Of a stretch of DNA of 64,000 nucleotides, positions 30,944 to 41,944 are shown piece by piece; the stretch's first letter is position 1, and every line of letters begins with the position of its first letter. Both the position numbers and the translations under genes were made by a program. The stretch is from Prorocentrum cordatum (taxonomy: Eukaryota > Sar > Dinophyceae > Prorocentrales > Prorocentraceae). The notes under the pieces are model-generated. The model had not been told where the DNA came from, searched no databases, and was given only the letters and a program-made list of their open reading frames with translations. The DNA is taken from NCBI GenBank assembly GCA_963575745.1, contig CAUYUJ010016349.1, positions 136,902-200,901 of the forward strand. Direction: 5' to 3'.

Positions 30944-32340
30944 GAGATATATGATATGCTTGATGGTGGTAGTGCTGGAGTTCGCCAGCCTTTTCGGGCA
31001 GGCGCCGAGGCCGCCTGCTTCCGCCTGCGGCCCGTTTGTTATTAATCGTGGGGCCGTTGGTCCAGCCGCCTGGGCTCAGACCACGCTGAGTAATGAGAGA
31101 GAATTGCTAGCGTTTGTTATCTAACACAACACTGATAAGAAACAACATCTCACATTACAGAGTTTAGGCTTTTCGGTGTGCGATCGGCCTTGGGGCTGGA
31201 GATTCGAGTGCCGTCCCAGCCCCCAGAGAGCCCGTTCCCGACTGCAGAGCCCGCTCTGCTGGCCCGACCGCGATGACAGAGGAGGATGGCCTGCGGTCGG
31301 CGCACGAGGTGAAAACAACAATATATCATCAGCGCTTTCGCGCTCGTGCCGCCCCCCCCCCCCCGCAGACTCGGCAAGACACAGTAAGCGCGCAACCCTA
31401 GCACTTAAGAGTAAACGAAGGGTGACAACCAACTGGCTCAGGTCGAAGTTGTTCGGCTCAAGCTTACCCGTGCATTTCGGCCCGAGCTCCTCCTGAATGC
31501 TGCGCTTGCACCGTCGCGCGCGCGCCGCTCGGCGCGCGCGCAAGCGCCCGCAGCATTTGTTGTCGGGCGTTCTGGCGTCGCGCCCGCGCGGCAGTTTGCG
31601 CGCGGCGCGCGAGGTTAGACCAACGGCAGTCTTTGTGCGACCAAGGGGCCCAGCGGGCCCCATGGATGAGGGGCGCCGTGGGTTGGGCCGTTCGCGCGCG
31701 CGGCGGGTTGTTTGAGCTCCGTCATGGGTGCTCGCATTGTTTTGCGAGGCGCTGTTGCTGGGGCGGCGGCCGCGCGATGGCTCGCGTCAGTCTTGGCCAT
31801 CAGCGTTGTTTCCCAGTGCTGCGCCCGCCAATGCTTTGGGGCGCCTGCGCGCGGAAGTCGCGCCGACGTTGGCGCGGCGGATATTTGCATTGTGCGCGTG
31901 TCGACGGCGCGTCATCATAACAGGCCGCTCGCCGCGCGACGCCGCGATGGTCGGTCCGCCGTTGTTTTGGCGGCGGGCGGCGGCGTAACTGTGTGAATGT
32001 TTGGCAATTGTGTGCCTGCGTGGCGTTGCCAAGTCATGTCGTCGCGCGGCCGCGATTCGGCGTGGTCTGCGGGTGTTTGCGCCCTCTGGGAATGCGCCAT
32101 GCTTGTTGCATTGCGCGTGCCAGCCTGCTGCTCTGCGGGTCGTTCGACCCCTTGCTTTGTTATCGCGCGGGCGTCCGAGCTTTCTCTTGCAACGCTGCGA
32201 TTCGCAATTTGCACTGACAAGTTCAATTTGCGGTCACTTTCAACGAAGTCGAAGGGGTGCCCGCCATAGTTACTTTAGAGCTACTATTTTTTTGTAGTTG
32301 ATCAGCTGTAGAGGATCGGTTCGTACACGCGCATTCGATC
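30944..32340. other. GC-rich spacer, no supported gene
   Basis: Contains CGCGCG-rich tracts at 31505-31620 and 31690-31710 and many overlapping open frames on both strands with Arg/Ala/Cys bias. A minus frame at 31121-31663 (180 codons) has somewhat better texture near its centre (GPKCTGKLEPNNFDLSQLVV) but no known domain. I see nothing else in it. Confidence 0.35.
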
Positions 32341-33627
32341 GAGAACGGAGCTCGGACCGCAAAGCAGCGTTGTGCCAGCTGCTGCCGCCACCTCCCCAAT
32401 GACGACCCAAACGATAATGTCCTGTGCCACATTTGCACAGAGTCATCTCAGCATGGGGGAACAGGTTCGTATCAGGTCAAAGTCCTGGCTGACGTGCGCA
32501 ACTTGATCCGCGATCAGATGGACGAGAATATCGCGCACCAAATAATGCGCGCGGATGTCCAGATTCGCGTTATTGGTCCACGTTCCGATGAATCCGCTGA
32601 TAAGGACTACCTTCGCAGGCTGGCTAACAATGCCGTAATCCGACACACCAAGTGGTTGGATGCTGGCAGTCCTAGCCCTGGCCAGTATCGCGTCGGTGGA
32701 CAGGAAGACGCTGGCGAGGAGGGAACGGTCCTCTATCATCCGCACCCCGACCTTGCTCATCGATTTCAGGAAGATGCTGTGTTCCACCGTCAGATGACGG
32801 AAGACAGAGTGCTGGCTCACCAGCGCTCATCTACGATCGATCGCACGCACGAGGGGATGCGCCTGCATCGCGGGGGATATGCTGGCCGGTGGGTACAGGC
32901 TCCCGGAGCCATGCCTCGCGGTGAGCGGCCTGACCGTGGGTTCTTATCCTTTTTCGCTCCGTCTGGGAGGGGGCGAGGTCAAATGAACCGCGTCGCGTTG
33001 GGCGATCCTCGGAAGCAGGTGCCCAAAGGCGCTGCCATGGGTAATATAGACGATTTTACTGTCGTCTCCGAGGAACCCATTCGCCTCGCCCCTGCTCCTC
33101 CACCCCCGCGCCGCGATGGCCCCGCTCCCGCCTAGGCTCCTGGCGGCGCTGGCTGTGCTGACGCTGCGGACATGCCTGGTGGAGCTGCCCAGTCATCGAC
33201 GTCGCGCCGGCCCTTGACACCGCCGCGGCGCGAGTGCGACCGCGATGGCGAGCGTGGCCGTAGCAGGAGTACCGTGCGCGAGTACCGCAATGCTTACACC
33301 TGATGGCATCGCGAACTCCAGCACTAGCAGCGCGATGCGTACTGTTACTGGTCAAAGCACATGTCTCAATGGATCTATATTGACTGCGACGACATCAAAA
33401 ACATATGGTCATGGGACAACTACCAGACTATCACCATCAGCTGGTTCAATGACTACGGGCATCGTGTTTGGGATGGGCGTTGCTACGAGAACTGGGCGTG
33501 CTTATTGTCTGACATATTTTATTGCATGTCTTGTATGCTATATTCTACTACAGTCGATTATGGAGATTTGTTTGGTATTATTACGTTTATCATTTGTGTG
33601 TATCTTGTGATGCAATTACATTCGTAA
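32341..33627 (+). pseudogene. Unrecognised gene with an N-terminal zinc-ribbon, three in-frame stops
   Basis: One frame holds coding texture from about 32341 to TAA 33625-33627 and is crossed by TAG 33133-33135, TGA 33301-33303 and TAG 33322-33324. The start shows C-x2-C-x14-C-x2-C (RCASCC...VLCHIC) as in zinc ribbons. Then come KVLADVRNLIRDQMDENIAH, ADVQIRVIGPRSDESADKDY, LRRLANNAVIRHTKWLDAGS and an Arg/Pro-rich linker. The end is aromatic-rich (SQWIYIDCDDIKNIWSWDNY, TISWFNDYGHRVWDGRCYEN), followed by a hydrophobic stretch (GIITFIICVYLVM). Family unknown. Since the frame is never shifted, only three point changes separate it from an open 428-codon frame. A transposon-borne or retrocopied gene is possible. 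Confidence 0.42.
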
Positions 33628-33895
33628 AGTTTTATTGAACATATTTGGTTTGACATTGTACAGCGATGTCGACTTTGATTTATCTGATGCGATCTGGCAA
33701 TCGGACATAATCGCACCCAGGCAGGTCGCCCGCCAGTAATTTTACACATTCAAAGATATCAACTGAACTGCGTCGGGGCACGACCGACGCAGAGCATTCT
33801 CTACGATCATTTTCTTTGTGCATCTCAATCTACCTTTGGGGCGTGGAGCGCCTCGCGCCATGCGCGATGTTCTCTCAGAAACCAGGTGTCATCAC

Positions 33896-33944
<49 letters not shown>

Positions 33945-34575
33945 GAATTGGGCCTGGAGTGTTCCAGCAATCATTGGGCCTGGAGAGCCCCGTGAATCAG
34001 AGATAGTTTTACTTTGATCGAGTTGTCGTCGCAACTCTGATCCATCTTACTTCGCGCGCGCGCCGCGTCGGTGGCAACGCCTGCATCGAAGGACGCTGGT
34101 GCCACTTCTATTCTCTCTTCCTCTTGCCCCCCCATCCCTGTCACCTGTGGTGACGGGGCGTCGTCCAGGAGCGCCGAAGTGATTTTTTTTGGGCGCGCCC
34201 TGGGCCCGCTAAGTCGGGTGGGCACCCCTAAGTACCCCGCGTGTCAATGTGCCCTTGTTTGGAGGGGCGGAGGATGAAACGGGGCTGCGAGTGGGCCACG
34301 CACCTCTGTTCCCAATCGCTGCCGTTGTCTCCCGCGGGCCCGAGGCCGTCGGGAGCTGGCAGGTCTCGGGGCGCGGCGCGCGCGCGAAGTCCGCCCATTT
34401 CCATATCGCATCCGTTTCCGCAACTGTGCTGGCTCAAGGCGTTGGCTTACTACCCGCAGAGCACTGCGCGCTGCGCTGTGGAAAGGGAGTCGCCCTCCTC
34501 GCCTTTACCTACGGACCCCGCGCAGGAGCGGCCCCTCGGCCGCGCCCCTGCGCTCGCAGAGGGCGAGAAGGTGGC
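33628..34575. other. Spacer with (TA)n
   Basis: (TA)n runs from 33899 to 33941. The rest (about 900 bp) has no credible coding frame; 34010-34570 is GC-rich with Arg/Ala frames only. Confidence 0.5.
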
Positions 34576-35945
34576 GGCGGCGGCGGATGAGGAGGACCAG
34601 TGTAAACCCAAGAGCCATCAATGATGCCGGAATGCGCCCGCCCTCCCAGCCCCCCTTCATAAGCCCCTACAGCGGTTTCATGTCCATTGAGGGGTCTGCA
34701 TCGTTGGAAGACAATTTCACTTGAGAAAACCCCAATCAGTGGATGATTTGACAATGTATTGCATTGTGAGATCGATAGTGAGATCGATAATGGAGTCGAC
34801 AGCGAGGACGATTGTAATTTCGATCGTGAGACCGAGAGTGAAATCGGTTCAACGAGATCGGAAGTGAAATCGATCGCGAGATCGCTCATGCGATCTCTAG
34901 TGAGATCGCTTGCGATATCGATAGTAAGATCGATCGTAAGATCGATTGTGAGACCGATGGTGAGATTGATAGAGAAGTGGGTAATGAGATCGATGGTGAG
35001 ACCGATCGATAAGAAGATCGTCCAGGAACTCGGGAACCGGGGAACCTTGCGGCCCTCCAAAATCGGCCAGGAAAACGGAATCGGGAACCCGGGAACCCAG
35101 AACCGGGAAACCTGGAACCCTGCCAGCAACCAAAATCGGCAGGACATTTTCGCCAAACCCCTCAACATCCGCGAGGACCCCTTCAGTGCAAACACTGATT
35201 TACGAGCGACCGTTAAAAGATCCGGAAGCATGCCAAAATATCGATCTCGGGATTCCAACGCCACGGATCAACCTGACTGTTGCGTCTGGACGATCCTTGA
35301 TCGTGCCAGAGCGCCTTTCTTGGGATTTCAAGACCGCGAATCAAGGTAACTGTAGCACCCGCAATATCCGGAATCCGTCCAAAACATAATTTCTGGTACG
35401 CTGGTCGTGGGAATCCGTGAAACTCTTGCAAATTGTGTGAGCGAATGCGCGCGGCGCTGAGGCGAAAACCACAGTTTGAAAAGGAACCGCCCTCAATCCG
35501 TGATTTTTTTTTGCAAATTTTAAATCGAATGTGCGCGGCGCTAGGGTGAGAGCAGCATGTTGAAAACGGGTGATCCTCAATCCGTCAAGCTCTTGTATTC
35601 TTTTAGAACGAATGTGAGCGGCGCAAAGGCGAGAGCCACACTTTGAAAATGGGTGTTCCTCAACCCGTGAGGCTTTTGCAATGTTTAGAACGAATGTGCG
35701 CGGCGCTAAAGCTAAGGCTAGAGATACACGTGATCCTCAATCCGTGAAGCTCATGCAAACCTGTAGAACGAATGTGCGCGGCGCTGAGGCGAAAACCACA
35801 TTTTGAAAACCACCCGCCCTCCATTTGTAAAACTGCTGCCAATTTTTAACTTTCAGAGTCATAAGCGGTGAGGAAGCCTCAGGCCCAACGCCCGGCCCGC
35901 CGTAACACTTGGCCTCGGGGGGCGCCGAGGAGAAGGCAACTCTAA
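34576..35945 (+). repeat. Higher-order repeat module A
   Basis: Order of parts: GGC/GGA-rich edge and CAGTGTAAACCCAAGAGCCA (from about 34597); a GAGATCGAT(A/C)GTGA repeat (34765-35010, absent from module B); GGAACCCGGGAACC-type units (35030-35110); a repeat of about 75 bp carrying ATCCGGAA...GTGCCA...CGCGAATCAA (35215-35390); four or five units of about 85 bp, AACGAATGTGCGCGGCGCTAAGGCGAGAGCCACATTTTGAAAA-like (35430-35830); then ATAAGCGGTGAGGAAG...AAGGAAAAGGA (35863-35954). The same closing parts recur in module B. Confidence 0.75.
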
Positions 35946-35954
35946 GGAAAAGGA

Positions 35955-36228
35955 ATGTGAGGAGGAGGAGGAGGAGGAGGAGGAGGAGGAGGAGGAGGAG
36001 GAGGAGGAAGAGGAAGAGGAAGAGGAGGAGGAGGAGGAGGAAAAGGCGGAGGAGGCGGAGGAGGCGGAGGAGGCGGAGGAGGCGGAGGAGGCGGAGGAAG
36101 CGGAGGCGGCGGCGGAGGCGAAGGCGGAAAGGGCGTCGGTGGCGGAAGAGGAGGAGGATGAGGACGAGGAAGAGAAGGAGGAGGAGGAAGAAGAGGAGGA
36201 GGAAGAAGAGGAGGAGGAGGAAAATGGA
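35955..36228. repeat. (GGA)n/(GGC GGA)n polypurine tract
   Basis: About 270 bp of almost pure purine on the plus strand between the two higher-order modules. Confidence 0.9.
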
Positions 36229-37330
36229 CCAGAGTAAACCCAAGACTAACCAACGATATTGCAATACAATCTCCTTCCAAATTCATTGTTCATGGGCCCC
36301 ATGCAAGGATCCATTTTCACTTCAGGAAGGGCCCCGTTGAATAACAATCGATTGAAAATCTTGAACCGTGGCACCATTCCTTGTATTTCAACACCGCGAT
36401 TGAAAGTTACTGTTGCACCCTGAGGATCCGGAATCGTGCCAGAACACCACTCCTGGGACTTCAGCGCCGCGAATCAACGTGATTGTAGCTCTCTGACATG
36501 ACAGTCTAACATCGCGCCGAAGCACCACTTGGGGACGCCAGCCGACATAATCCTTGATACTGTTGCGAACTCTTAGCAATAATGTGCGCGGCGCTAAAGC
36601 GAGAGCCAGATTTCTGAAAAGCGACGGCCCTCAATATGTGAAACTCTTCCAAACTGTTCAAAAGAGTCGCAGCGCTAAGGCAAGAGCCACATTCAAAAGA
36701 ACGGCCCGCCCTGAATCCGTGAGGCCCATGCGAACGTTTAAGACGAATGCGAGCAGCGCTAAGGCGAGAGCCACATTTTGACAAGTTGCCGCCCTTCACC
36801 AATGAAACTTTTGCAAACTATTAAAACGAATGTACGCGGCGTTGAGGCGAGAGCCACCTCTGAAATCGCCCCACCCTCAATCCGTGAAATTCTTTCAACT
36901 TTTCGCAGGAATATTCGCGGCGCTGAGGCGAGAGCCACTAAACGAATGCTTGCACAGCTAAGGCGCGAGTAACATTTTTGAAACGACCCGGCCCCCATCT
37001 GTGAATCTCTTTTGCAAGTTTTTGCAACGAATGTGCGCAACGCTAAAGCCACGGCCACATTTTGAGAACGACCCGCCCTCCATATGTGAGACTTTTGTTT
37101 TTTTTTGATACGAATGCTCGCAGCGCGAAGGCGCGAACCACAACTTGAAAACGAGCCGCCCTGCATCCGGGATTTTTTTTCGGCAGATTCCAAGGTGTAA
37201 GGATAAGCGGTGAGGAAGTCTTAGGCGAGACGCCCAACCCGCCCTATCGACACGTCTCCGGGTGCGACAGGAAGGAATTATTAAGGAAAAGGACCGGGGA
37301 CGAGGAGCAGGAGGAGGAGGAACAGGAGGA
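36229..37330 (+). repeat. Higher-order repeat module B
   Basis: Opens CAGAGTAAACCCAAGACTAA (cf. module A), then the 75-bp family (36360-36520), then six or seven diverged 85-bp units with the core AATGTGCGCGGCGCTAAGGCGAGAGCCACATT (36570-37150), then ATAAGCGGTGAGGAAGTC...AAGGAAAAGGA (37202-37293) into another GGA tract. Units read as a degenerate peptide on the minus strand (FSKCGSRLSAAHIR-type), but stops and indels between units argue against coding. Confidence 0.75.
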
Positions 37331-37940
37331 TGAGGACGAGGAGGGGCAGGAGGAGTCGGCCGCGCGGTGCAGTGGAGAGACTACGAGATCCCGACCTCAC
37401 AAGGGGGCTCTGCGTACGGTGGGCGTCAGATATGGCAGCAATGCGTCCCCGGCTCGGGACGTGGCTGCCTTTGATCGACGGCGCGCCTGGGGTGGAAGTG
37501 AAGGGGGGCGGGTCTTCTCAGAAGGTTCGGAAGGCCTCCAGCCTTCGCGAAGCTTCTAAGCCTTCCCAGACAGAGAACTTCTCAGCAAGCGAGGGCTTCT
37601 GAGAAGCCTCGCCCCATTCTGAGAAGGCCTGCTCTTGCTCACTTCCCCGCGGGCGCGCCGTCGATTCGACATGGGAGAACTGCCGGCTCACCGCGGACAA
37701 GGTAGGGCCGTGACAGTGACGAGAGAGCGTATCGAATGGCCTTCGGCCTTCCCCGCAACCGTGTCTGTCTGCCTGGGTCGTGCAATTCTCGGGGTCTCTT
37801 TGGGGGGCCTCTCGGGTGCCTCTTGCGGGCGTGAGGGTCTCTTGGAGAGCCCCTCGGGGCCGTTTTTGGGGCGCCTCTTGGGCCGTCTTGGACAAGGGTA
37901 CCAGTTGCTACCACCAGGGCACCAGTCCGCCTGAATATTA
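37331..37940. other. Spacer with CTTGGGGGGCCTC repeats, no gene
   Basis: 37530-37630 has a short inverted element around CTTCTCAGAAG, with several copies in both orientations. 37785-37900 is a degenerate TCTTGGGGGGCCTC repeat like that in the 18.8 and 21.1 kb duplications. No coding frame is convincing. Confidence 0.45.
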
Positions 37941-38292
37941 GAACGGGGGACACTATATCACAGAGCTCGACGTCCGCGGGGGGAGTCTTCCCCCCTTTGC
38001 GCCGCGCGCCGAGGCAAAGGACGAGGTCACGAAGCTGCTCAACCAGGTCGTCGACGTGGAGTGCGAGACCTTCAACCTGGGTGTCTTCTCCGCTGGCGGC
38101 GGGTCGAACTGGTGCCCGCAGTTCCAGAGCAAGGCGGACCCGAAGAAGGTACCGTGCGGGATGGGTGGCCTCCTGTCTTTCGAAGTCTCTGCTGCTGTGC
38201 GGGGAGCAATCGCGACGAAGCTTCCTGGAGGAGAGGGGCCCTGCTTTCTCGCGAGAGAAGCTGGAACGGAAACATTCCGGAGGGCCAGATAG
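37941..38292 (+). CDS. Orphan coding fragment, unknown
   Basis: A frame open from after TAG (about 37938) to TAG 38290-38292 reads GGHYITELDVRGGSLPPFAP, EAKDEVTKLLNQVVDVECET, FNLGVFSAGGGSNWCPQFQS, MGGLLSFEVSAAVRGAIATK. The texture is that of real protein, but no start, family or partner is visible. It lies beside the minus-strand recombinase remnant and may be an exon or transposon relic. Confidence 0.3.
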
Positions 38293-38530
38293 GCACAGAC
38301 ACACAGCTCGACGGGGATGTCCGACAGATTGCGGAAGAATCTGGGAAATGGAATGAAAGACGACCATACAAACAATATGCTGAACAATATAGGAGGGATC
38401 GCGGAGTGTGTGTGTGTGTGTGTATGTGCGCGTGTGCCTATTCATTTTTTTCTCCACCATTGAGTCCCAAAATTCCTGGCCAGAGCTCGAGCCCCTCCAC
38501 CTCAGAGCTGTCAGACTGGCGCGAGGCTCA
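38293..38530. other. Spacer with (GT)n
   Basis: (GT)n at 38406-38422; nothing else seen. Confidence 0.4.
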
Positions 38531-38534
38531 AATA

Positions 38535-39055
38535 TCCTGAACTGATAAGTGCAGCCCAGCGTCTGTGCATGCGACAGCTCTCCAGCATGCAGCCTCTCGC
38601 CACGAACTCTCCGGCCGCGGTGTGCCTCATGTTGTGAGGCGTGCTTAGGTGGCTCAGACCGAGCTTCAGCATGCTGATGGTCCACTGCCTCCGGTACTCT
38701 GAGACGCTGATGGGGGACACGGGGCCCCCCTCGTCGCAGCCTGACGCGAGCCCTCTGAACAGTGCCGCTGTAGTCGGCGATCCTGCGTGGAAGCCCTGGT
38801 TCGAGCCCGTCTTCACCTCCTCACTGACCCAGGCGACGATCTCTAAACACTATGGTCAAGTCGTCCCCGTCGAAGGCAAGGTTCTCGACTCTGAGCGACA
38901 TCCAGTCCTTCTCTCAACATATACCACACAGGCTGCTATTACTCTGCCTCGCTCGATCAATTCACCGATAAGGAGCCCCACAACTTCGGGACAGAAGCTC
39001 CCGCCCTCTTGGGTCATCTTGAAAGTTTGCCACGCCGACAAAGCACGATAACCCC
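38535..39055 (-). pseudogene. Tyrosine recombinase (YR) C-terminal part of a retroelement
   Basis: On the minus strand the text LSTPHNMRHTAAGEFVARG...CRMHRRWAALISSGYLSLAP (38690-38540) fits the end of a tyrosine recombinase: Arg in MRH, the (H/R)RW pair and Tyr in SSGYL, the nucleophile position. Upstream on the same strand (39050-38850), in shifting frames, come SLRVENLAFDGDDL and LIGELIERGRVIAACVV, suited to the preceding part of the catalytic domain. It lines up with the N-terminal part at 42.6-42.9 kb on the same strand. Frames are broken and the element is dead. Identification is by motif only. Confidence 0.55.
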
Positions 39056-39234
39056 ATGCTCACGATAATAAACACTAGGGGATAATAAAGTTCGGGGTTC
39101 AGGGGGAGATAATCAAAGTAGCCCATCAGACCTCAGCATAATCTCGAAGTAAGAGAAGATCAAGAGGAGACCAAACCGAGCACGTTTTGAGACATCCTTG
39201 GCGTTTAGTCTTCATTGGAATATCCTCAACAATG

Positions 39235-39537
39235 GCTTATCTCGCTGGAGACATCCTCGACAAATCCCTTGTTTCGCTTGAGACATCCACAAACTATTGC
39301 TTATTTCGCTTGAGACACCGTCAAACTATTGCTTATTTCGCTTGAGACATCCTCGAAATAATTGTGTTTTGCGCTTGAAGCATCATCAAACTATTGCTGA
39401 TTTCGCCTGAACATCCTGAAACTATTGCGTATTTCGCTTGAGACATCCTGAAACTATTGCTTATTTCGCTTGAGACACCGTCAAACTATTGCTTATTTCG
39501 CTTGAGACATCCTCGAAATAATTGTGTTTTTTAGTCT
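39235..39537 (-). repeat. 32-bp satellite array 1 (about 9 units)
   Basis: Unit CGCTTGAGACATCCTCGAAA plus 12 nt ending in TTT, period 32. In the minus frame it reads MSQAK-like peptides. The same satellite forms array 2 at 41945. Confidence 0.9.
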
Positions 39538-39599
39538 CGAAGGTGTCATTGTCTGGTTCTGCTCTCTGAGCAGCCATCTGCTTGAGCAGCTTTGCTTCA

Positions 39600-39706
39600 G
39601 CAGCTCACCTTGAGCAGAGAGAGATAGTGAGAGAAAGAGGAGAGAGGGAGGGAGAGAGAGACAGAAAGAGAGAGAGTGAGGTGAGACTCTCTCTCTCTCT
39701 CTCCCG
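39600..39706. repeat. (AG)n/(TC)n microsatellite
   Basis: Purine tract of AGAGAG type (39617-39680) followed at once by a CTCTCT tract (39686-39703), a short hairpin-capable pair. Confidence 0.8.
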
Positions 39707-39720
39707 CCGTGCGCTCCTCT

Positions 39721-40411
39721 GAGGTTTATTATCGTCGGCAGTTTTTTTATCATCGGCTGAGGTTTATTATCGTCGGCAGTTTTTTATCAGCGGCAGTGGT
39801 CAATCGCAACTCCTGAGCTCTCCCGGAAGACGGTGGCACGCAAATGATACGCATTTTTTGAAAAACTTCATTTTGAAAAAAAACAAAAAAACTGTTTTAA
39901 TTGCGAATTCCATTGTAATTCTTTCAAAATTGCGAAATCGAGCCGTCAGGCGCTTGAATGCCACATTGCGTTCGAGATTTAAACACGCGACGCATTTATG
40001 AGAAATTTGCGTCGCACGCGCTTTTGCCCGAATATCGAACGCAGTGTGGCATTCAGGCGCGTGCGGGTTCGAATTCGCAATTTCGAAAGGATTTCAATGG
40101 AATTCGCAACCAAATATATATTTTTTGTCAAAATAAGGTTTTTCAAAAAAAATGCGTGTCATGAGAAAATTGCGTCGCACACGCTTTCGCCTAAATCTCG
40201 AACGCAGTGCGGCATTCAAGCGCCTGACGGCTCGATTTCGCAAATTCGAAAAGATTTCAATGGAATTCGCAATTAAATAAAATATATTTTTTTCAAAATG
40301 AAGTTTTTCAAAAACATGCGTATCATTTGCGTGCCGCCGTGTTCCCGGAGAGCTCAGGAGTTGCTATCGACCACTGCCGATGATAAAAAACTGCCGACGA
40401 TAATAAACCTC
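39721..40411. mobile_element. Foldback (long terminal inverted repeat) element, non-autonomous
   Basis: The left arm from 39759 (GAGGTTTATTATCGTCGGCA, then GTGGTCAATCGCAACTCC, GAGCTCTC, GGCACGCAAATGATACGCAT) matches the reverse complement of the right arm ending at 40411 over roughly 240 bp with few differences. The arms meet near 40085. The left terminus is present twice (39721 and 39759). A direct repeat inside (about 40005-40110 against 40167-40275) shows the centre was built by duplication. No ORF over 92 codons has protein character. Long inverted repeats with no enzyme suggest a foldback/MITE-type DNA transposon moved by another element's transposase. A target-site duplication is not obvious. 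Confidence 0.8.
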
Positions 40412-40413
40412 AA

Positions 40414-40612
40414 GAGGTTGTGCTGAAGGGTTGTGCTGAGGGTTGTGCTGGAGGGTTGTGCTGGAGGGTTGTGCTGAGGGTTGTGCTGGAGGGTTGTGCT
40501 GGAGGGTTGTGCTGGAGGGTTGTGCTGGAGGGTTGTGCTGGAGGGTTGTGCTGGAGGGTTGTGCTGGAGGGTTGTGCTGGAGGGTTGTGCTGGGGGGGTT
40601 GTGCTGAGAGAG
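40414..40612. repeat. 13-bp minisatellite GAGGGTTGTGCTG, about 14 copies
   Basis: Starts two bases after the foldback element and ends at (GA)n. Few variants, so recent expansion. Confidence 0.9.
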
Positions 40613-40811
40613 AGAGAGAGAAGGAAAAAAAAAGAAGATAAAATATTTTTAAAATAAGAAAGATATAACACATTTCGCAGAAAAAAAAACTTATAATAAA
40701 GAAGAAGAATAATAAGAAGAAGATATATAGAAAGAAAGACAGATAGAGGAGGAGGAGGAAAAGCAAAAATTTCAAGTTTCAAATCCATCAGATTTTATTT
40801 AGAAACGCTTT

Positions 40812-40844
<33 letters not shown>

Positions 40845-41944
40845 AGAAGAGGAGATAATGAAAAGCAAGAGAGGAAGGAGAGGAGGAGAGGAAAGGAGAA
40901 GACAGGAGAGGAGCAAGAGGAGAGAGAGATAGAGAAACAGAGAGAGAAAAAAGACAGAGAGGAAATAATATAAAAAAAACCTATCAGATTTTCCATGGAT
41001 AATCAACCCCAGGGATAAACAAGTTCAGGGGGGCATGGGGGGGAGAGAGACAGAGAGATAGAAAGAGAGAGAGAGAGAAGAAATAATGAAAATGAAGAGG
41101 AGAAGAAAAATTCAAGAGGAGAAGTAGAAGAGGAGAGGAAGAGGAAAAGGAAAAAAAAATCAAGTTCCAAATCTATTATAGTTTATTTACAAGCGCTTTA
41201 TGACAATCGTTTTTTAAGTGCTCGTGTAGGAGCTCATGTGCCTCACTTTCCGTGGATAATCAACCCCAGGGATAAACAAGTTCAGGGGCGCATGGGGAGA
41301 GAGAAAGATATATAGAGAGAAATACAGAAAACAAAGAGCGAGTTGAGGGAAATACATAAAATAAATATTTAAAAAGGAAAAAGGACAAGACGACATTCGG
41401 AGGAGAAGTAGAAGAGGAGAGGACAGGAGTATAAAACAAAAATACTGAATATTCAAATGTATTAATTTTTTATTTACAAGCGCTTTATGAACATTGAATG
41501 TTTTAAGTGCTCGTGTAGGGTAGCTCATGTGCCTCACTTTCCGTGGATACTCAACCCCAGGGATAAACAAGTTCAGGGGGGCATTGTAGAGAGAGAGAGG
41601 AAAAAAGAAATAAAGAAATGAAGAAATATATAAAGAAATGAAAATATAAATTAAGAAAAAAGAATGAGAAGAGAAGAGGAAGAAAAAGAGCAAATATTTC
41701 AAGTTCCAAATCTATTAGATTTAATGTACAAGCGCTTTCTGGAAATTGTTTTTTTTGAGTGCTCGTGTAGGGTAGCTCATGTGCCTCACTTGCCATGGAT
41801 AATCAACACCAGGGATAAACAAGTTCAGGGGGGCATGGGGAGAGAGAGAGGAACAAAAGACAGAACTAAAGAAATATATAAAGAAATAAAAATCTAAATT
41901 AAGAAAAAAGAAGGAGAAGCGAAGAGGAATAAAAATAGCAATCC
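40613..41944. repeat. Purine-rich region with four units of an approximately 270-bp repeat
   Basis: Recurring parts are ACAAGCGCTTTATGAAAATTG, GTGCTCGTGTAGGGTAGCTC, ATGTGCCTCACTTTCCGTGG and GGATAAACAAGTTCAGGGGG, followed by GAGAGA/AAATAAAGAAATG purine filler. Units begin near 40797 (internally deleted), 41176, 41473 and 41723. No gene. Confidence 0.8.

Noticed and set aside
31454-31468. Second spliced-leader relic (TTCGGCTCAAG)
   Set aside because: Only the last eight or nine bases match and no coding start follows.
35909-36340. Arg/Glu-rich nuclear protein
   Set aside because: Translation of a GGA tract between satellite modules.
35400-37200. Minus-strand repeat protein (FSKCGSRLSAAHIR-type units)
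   Set aside because: Units are separated by stops and length changes not divisible by three; better explained as non-coding satellite.
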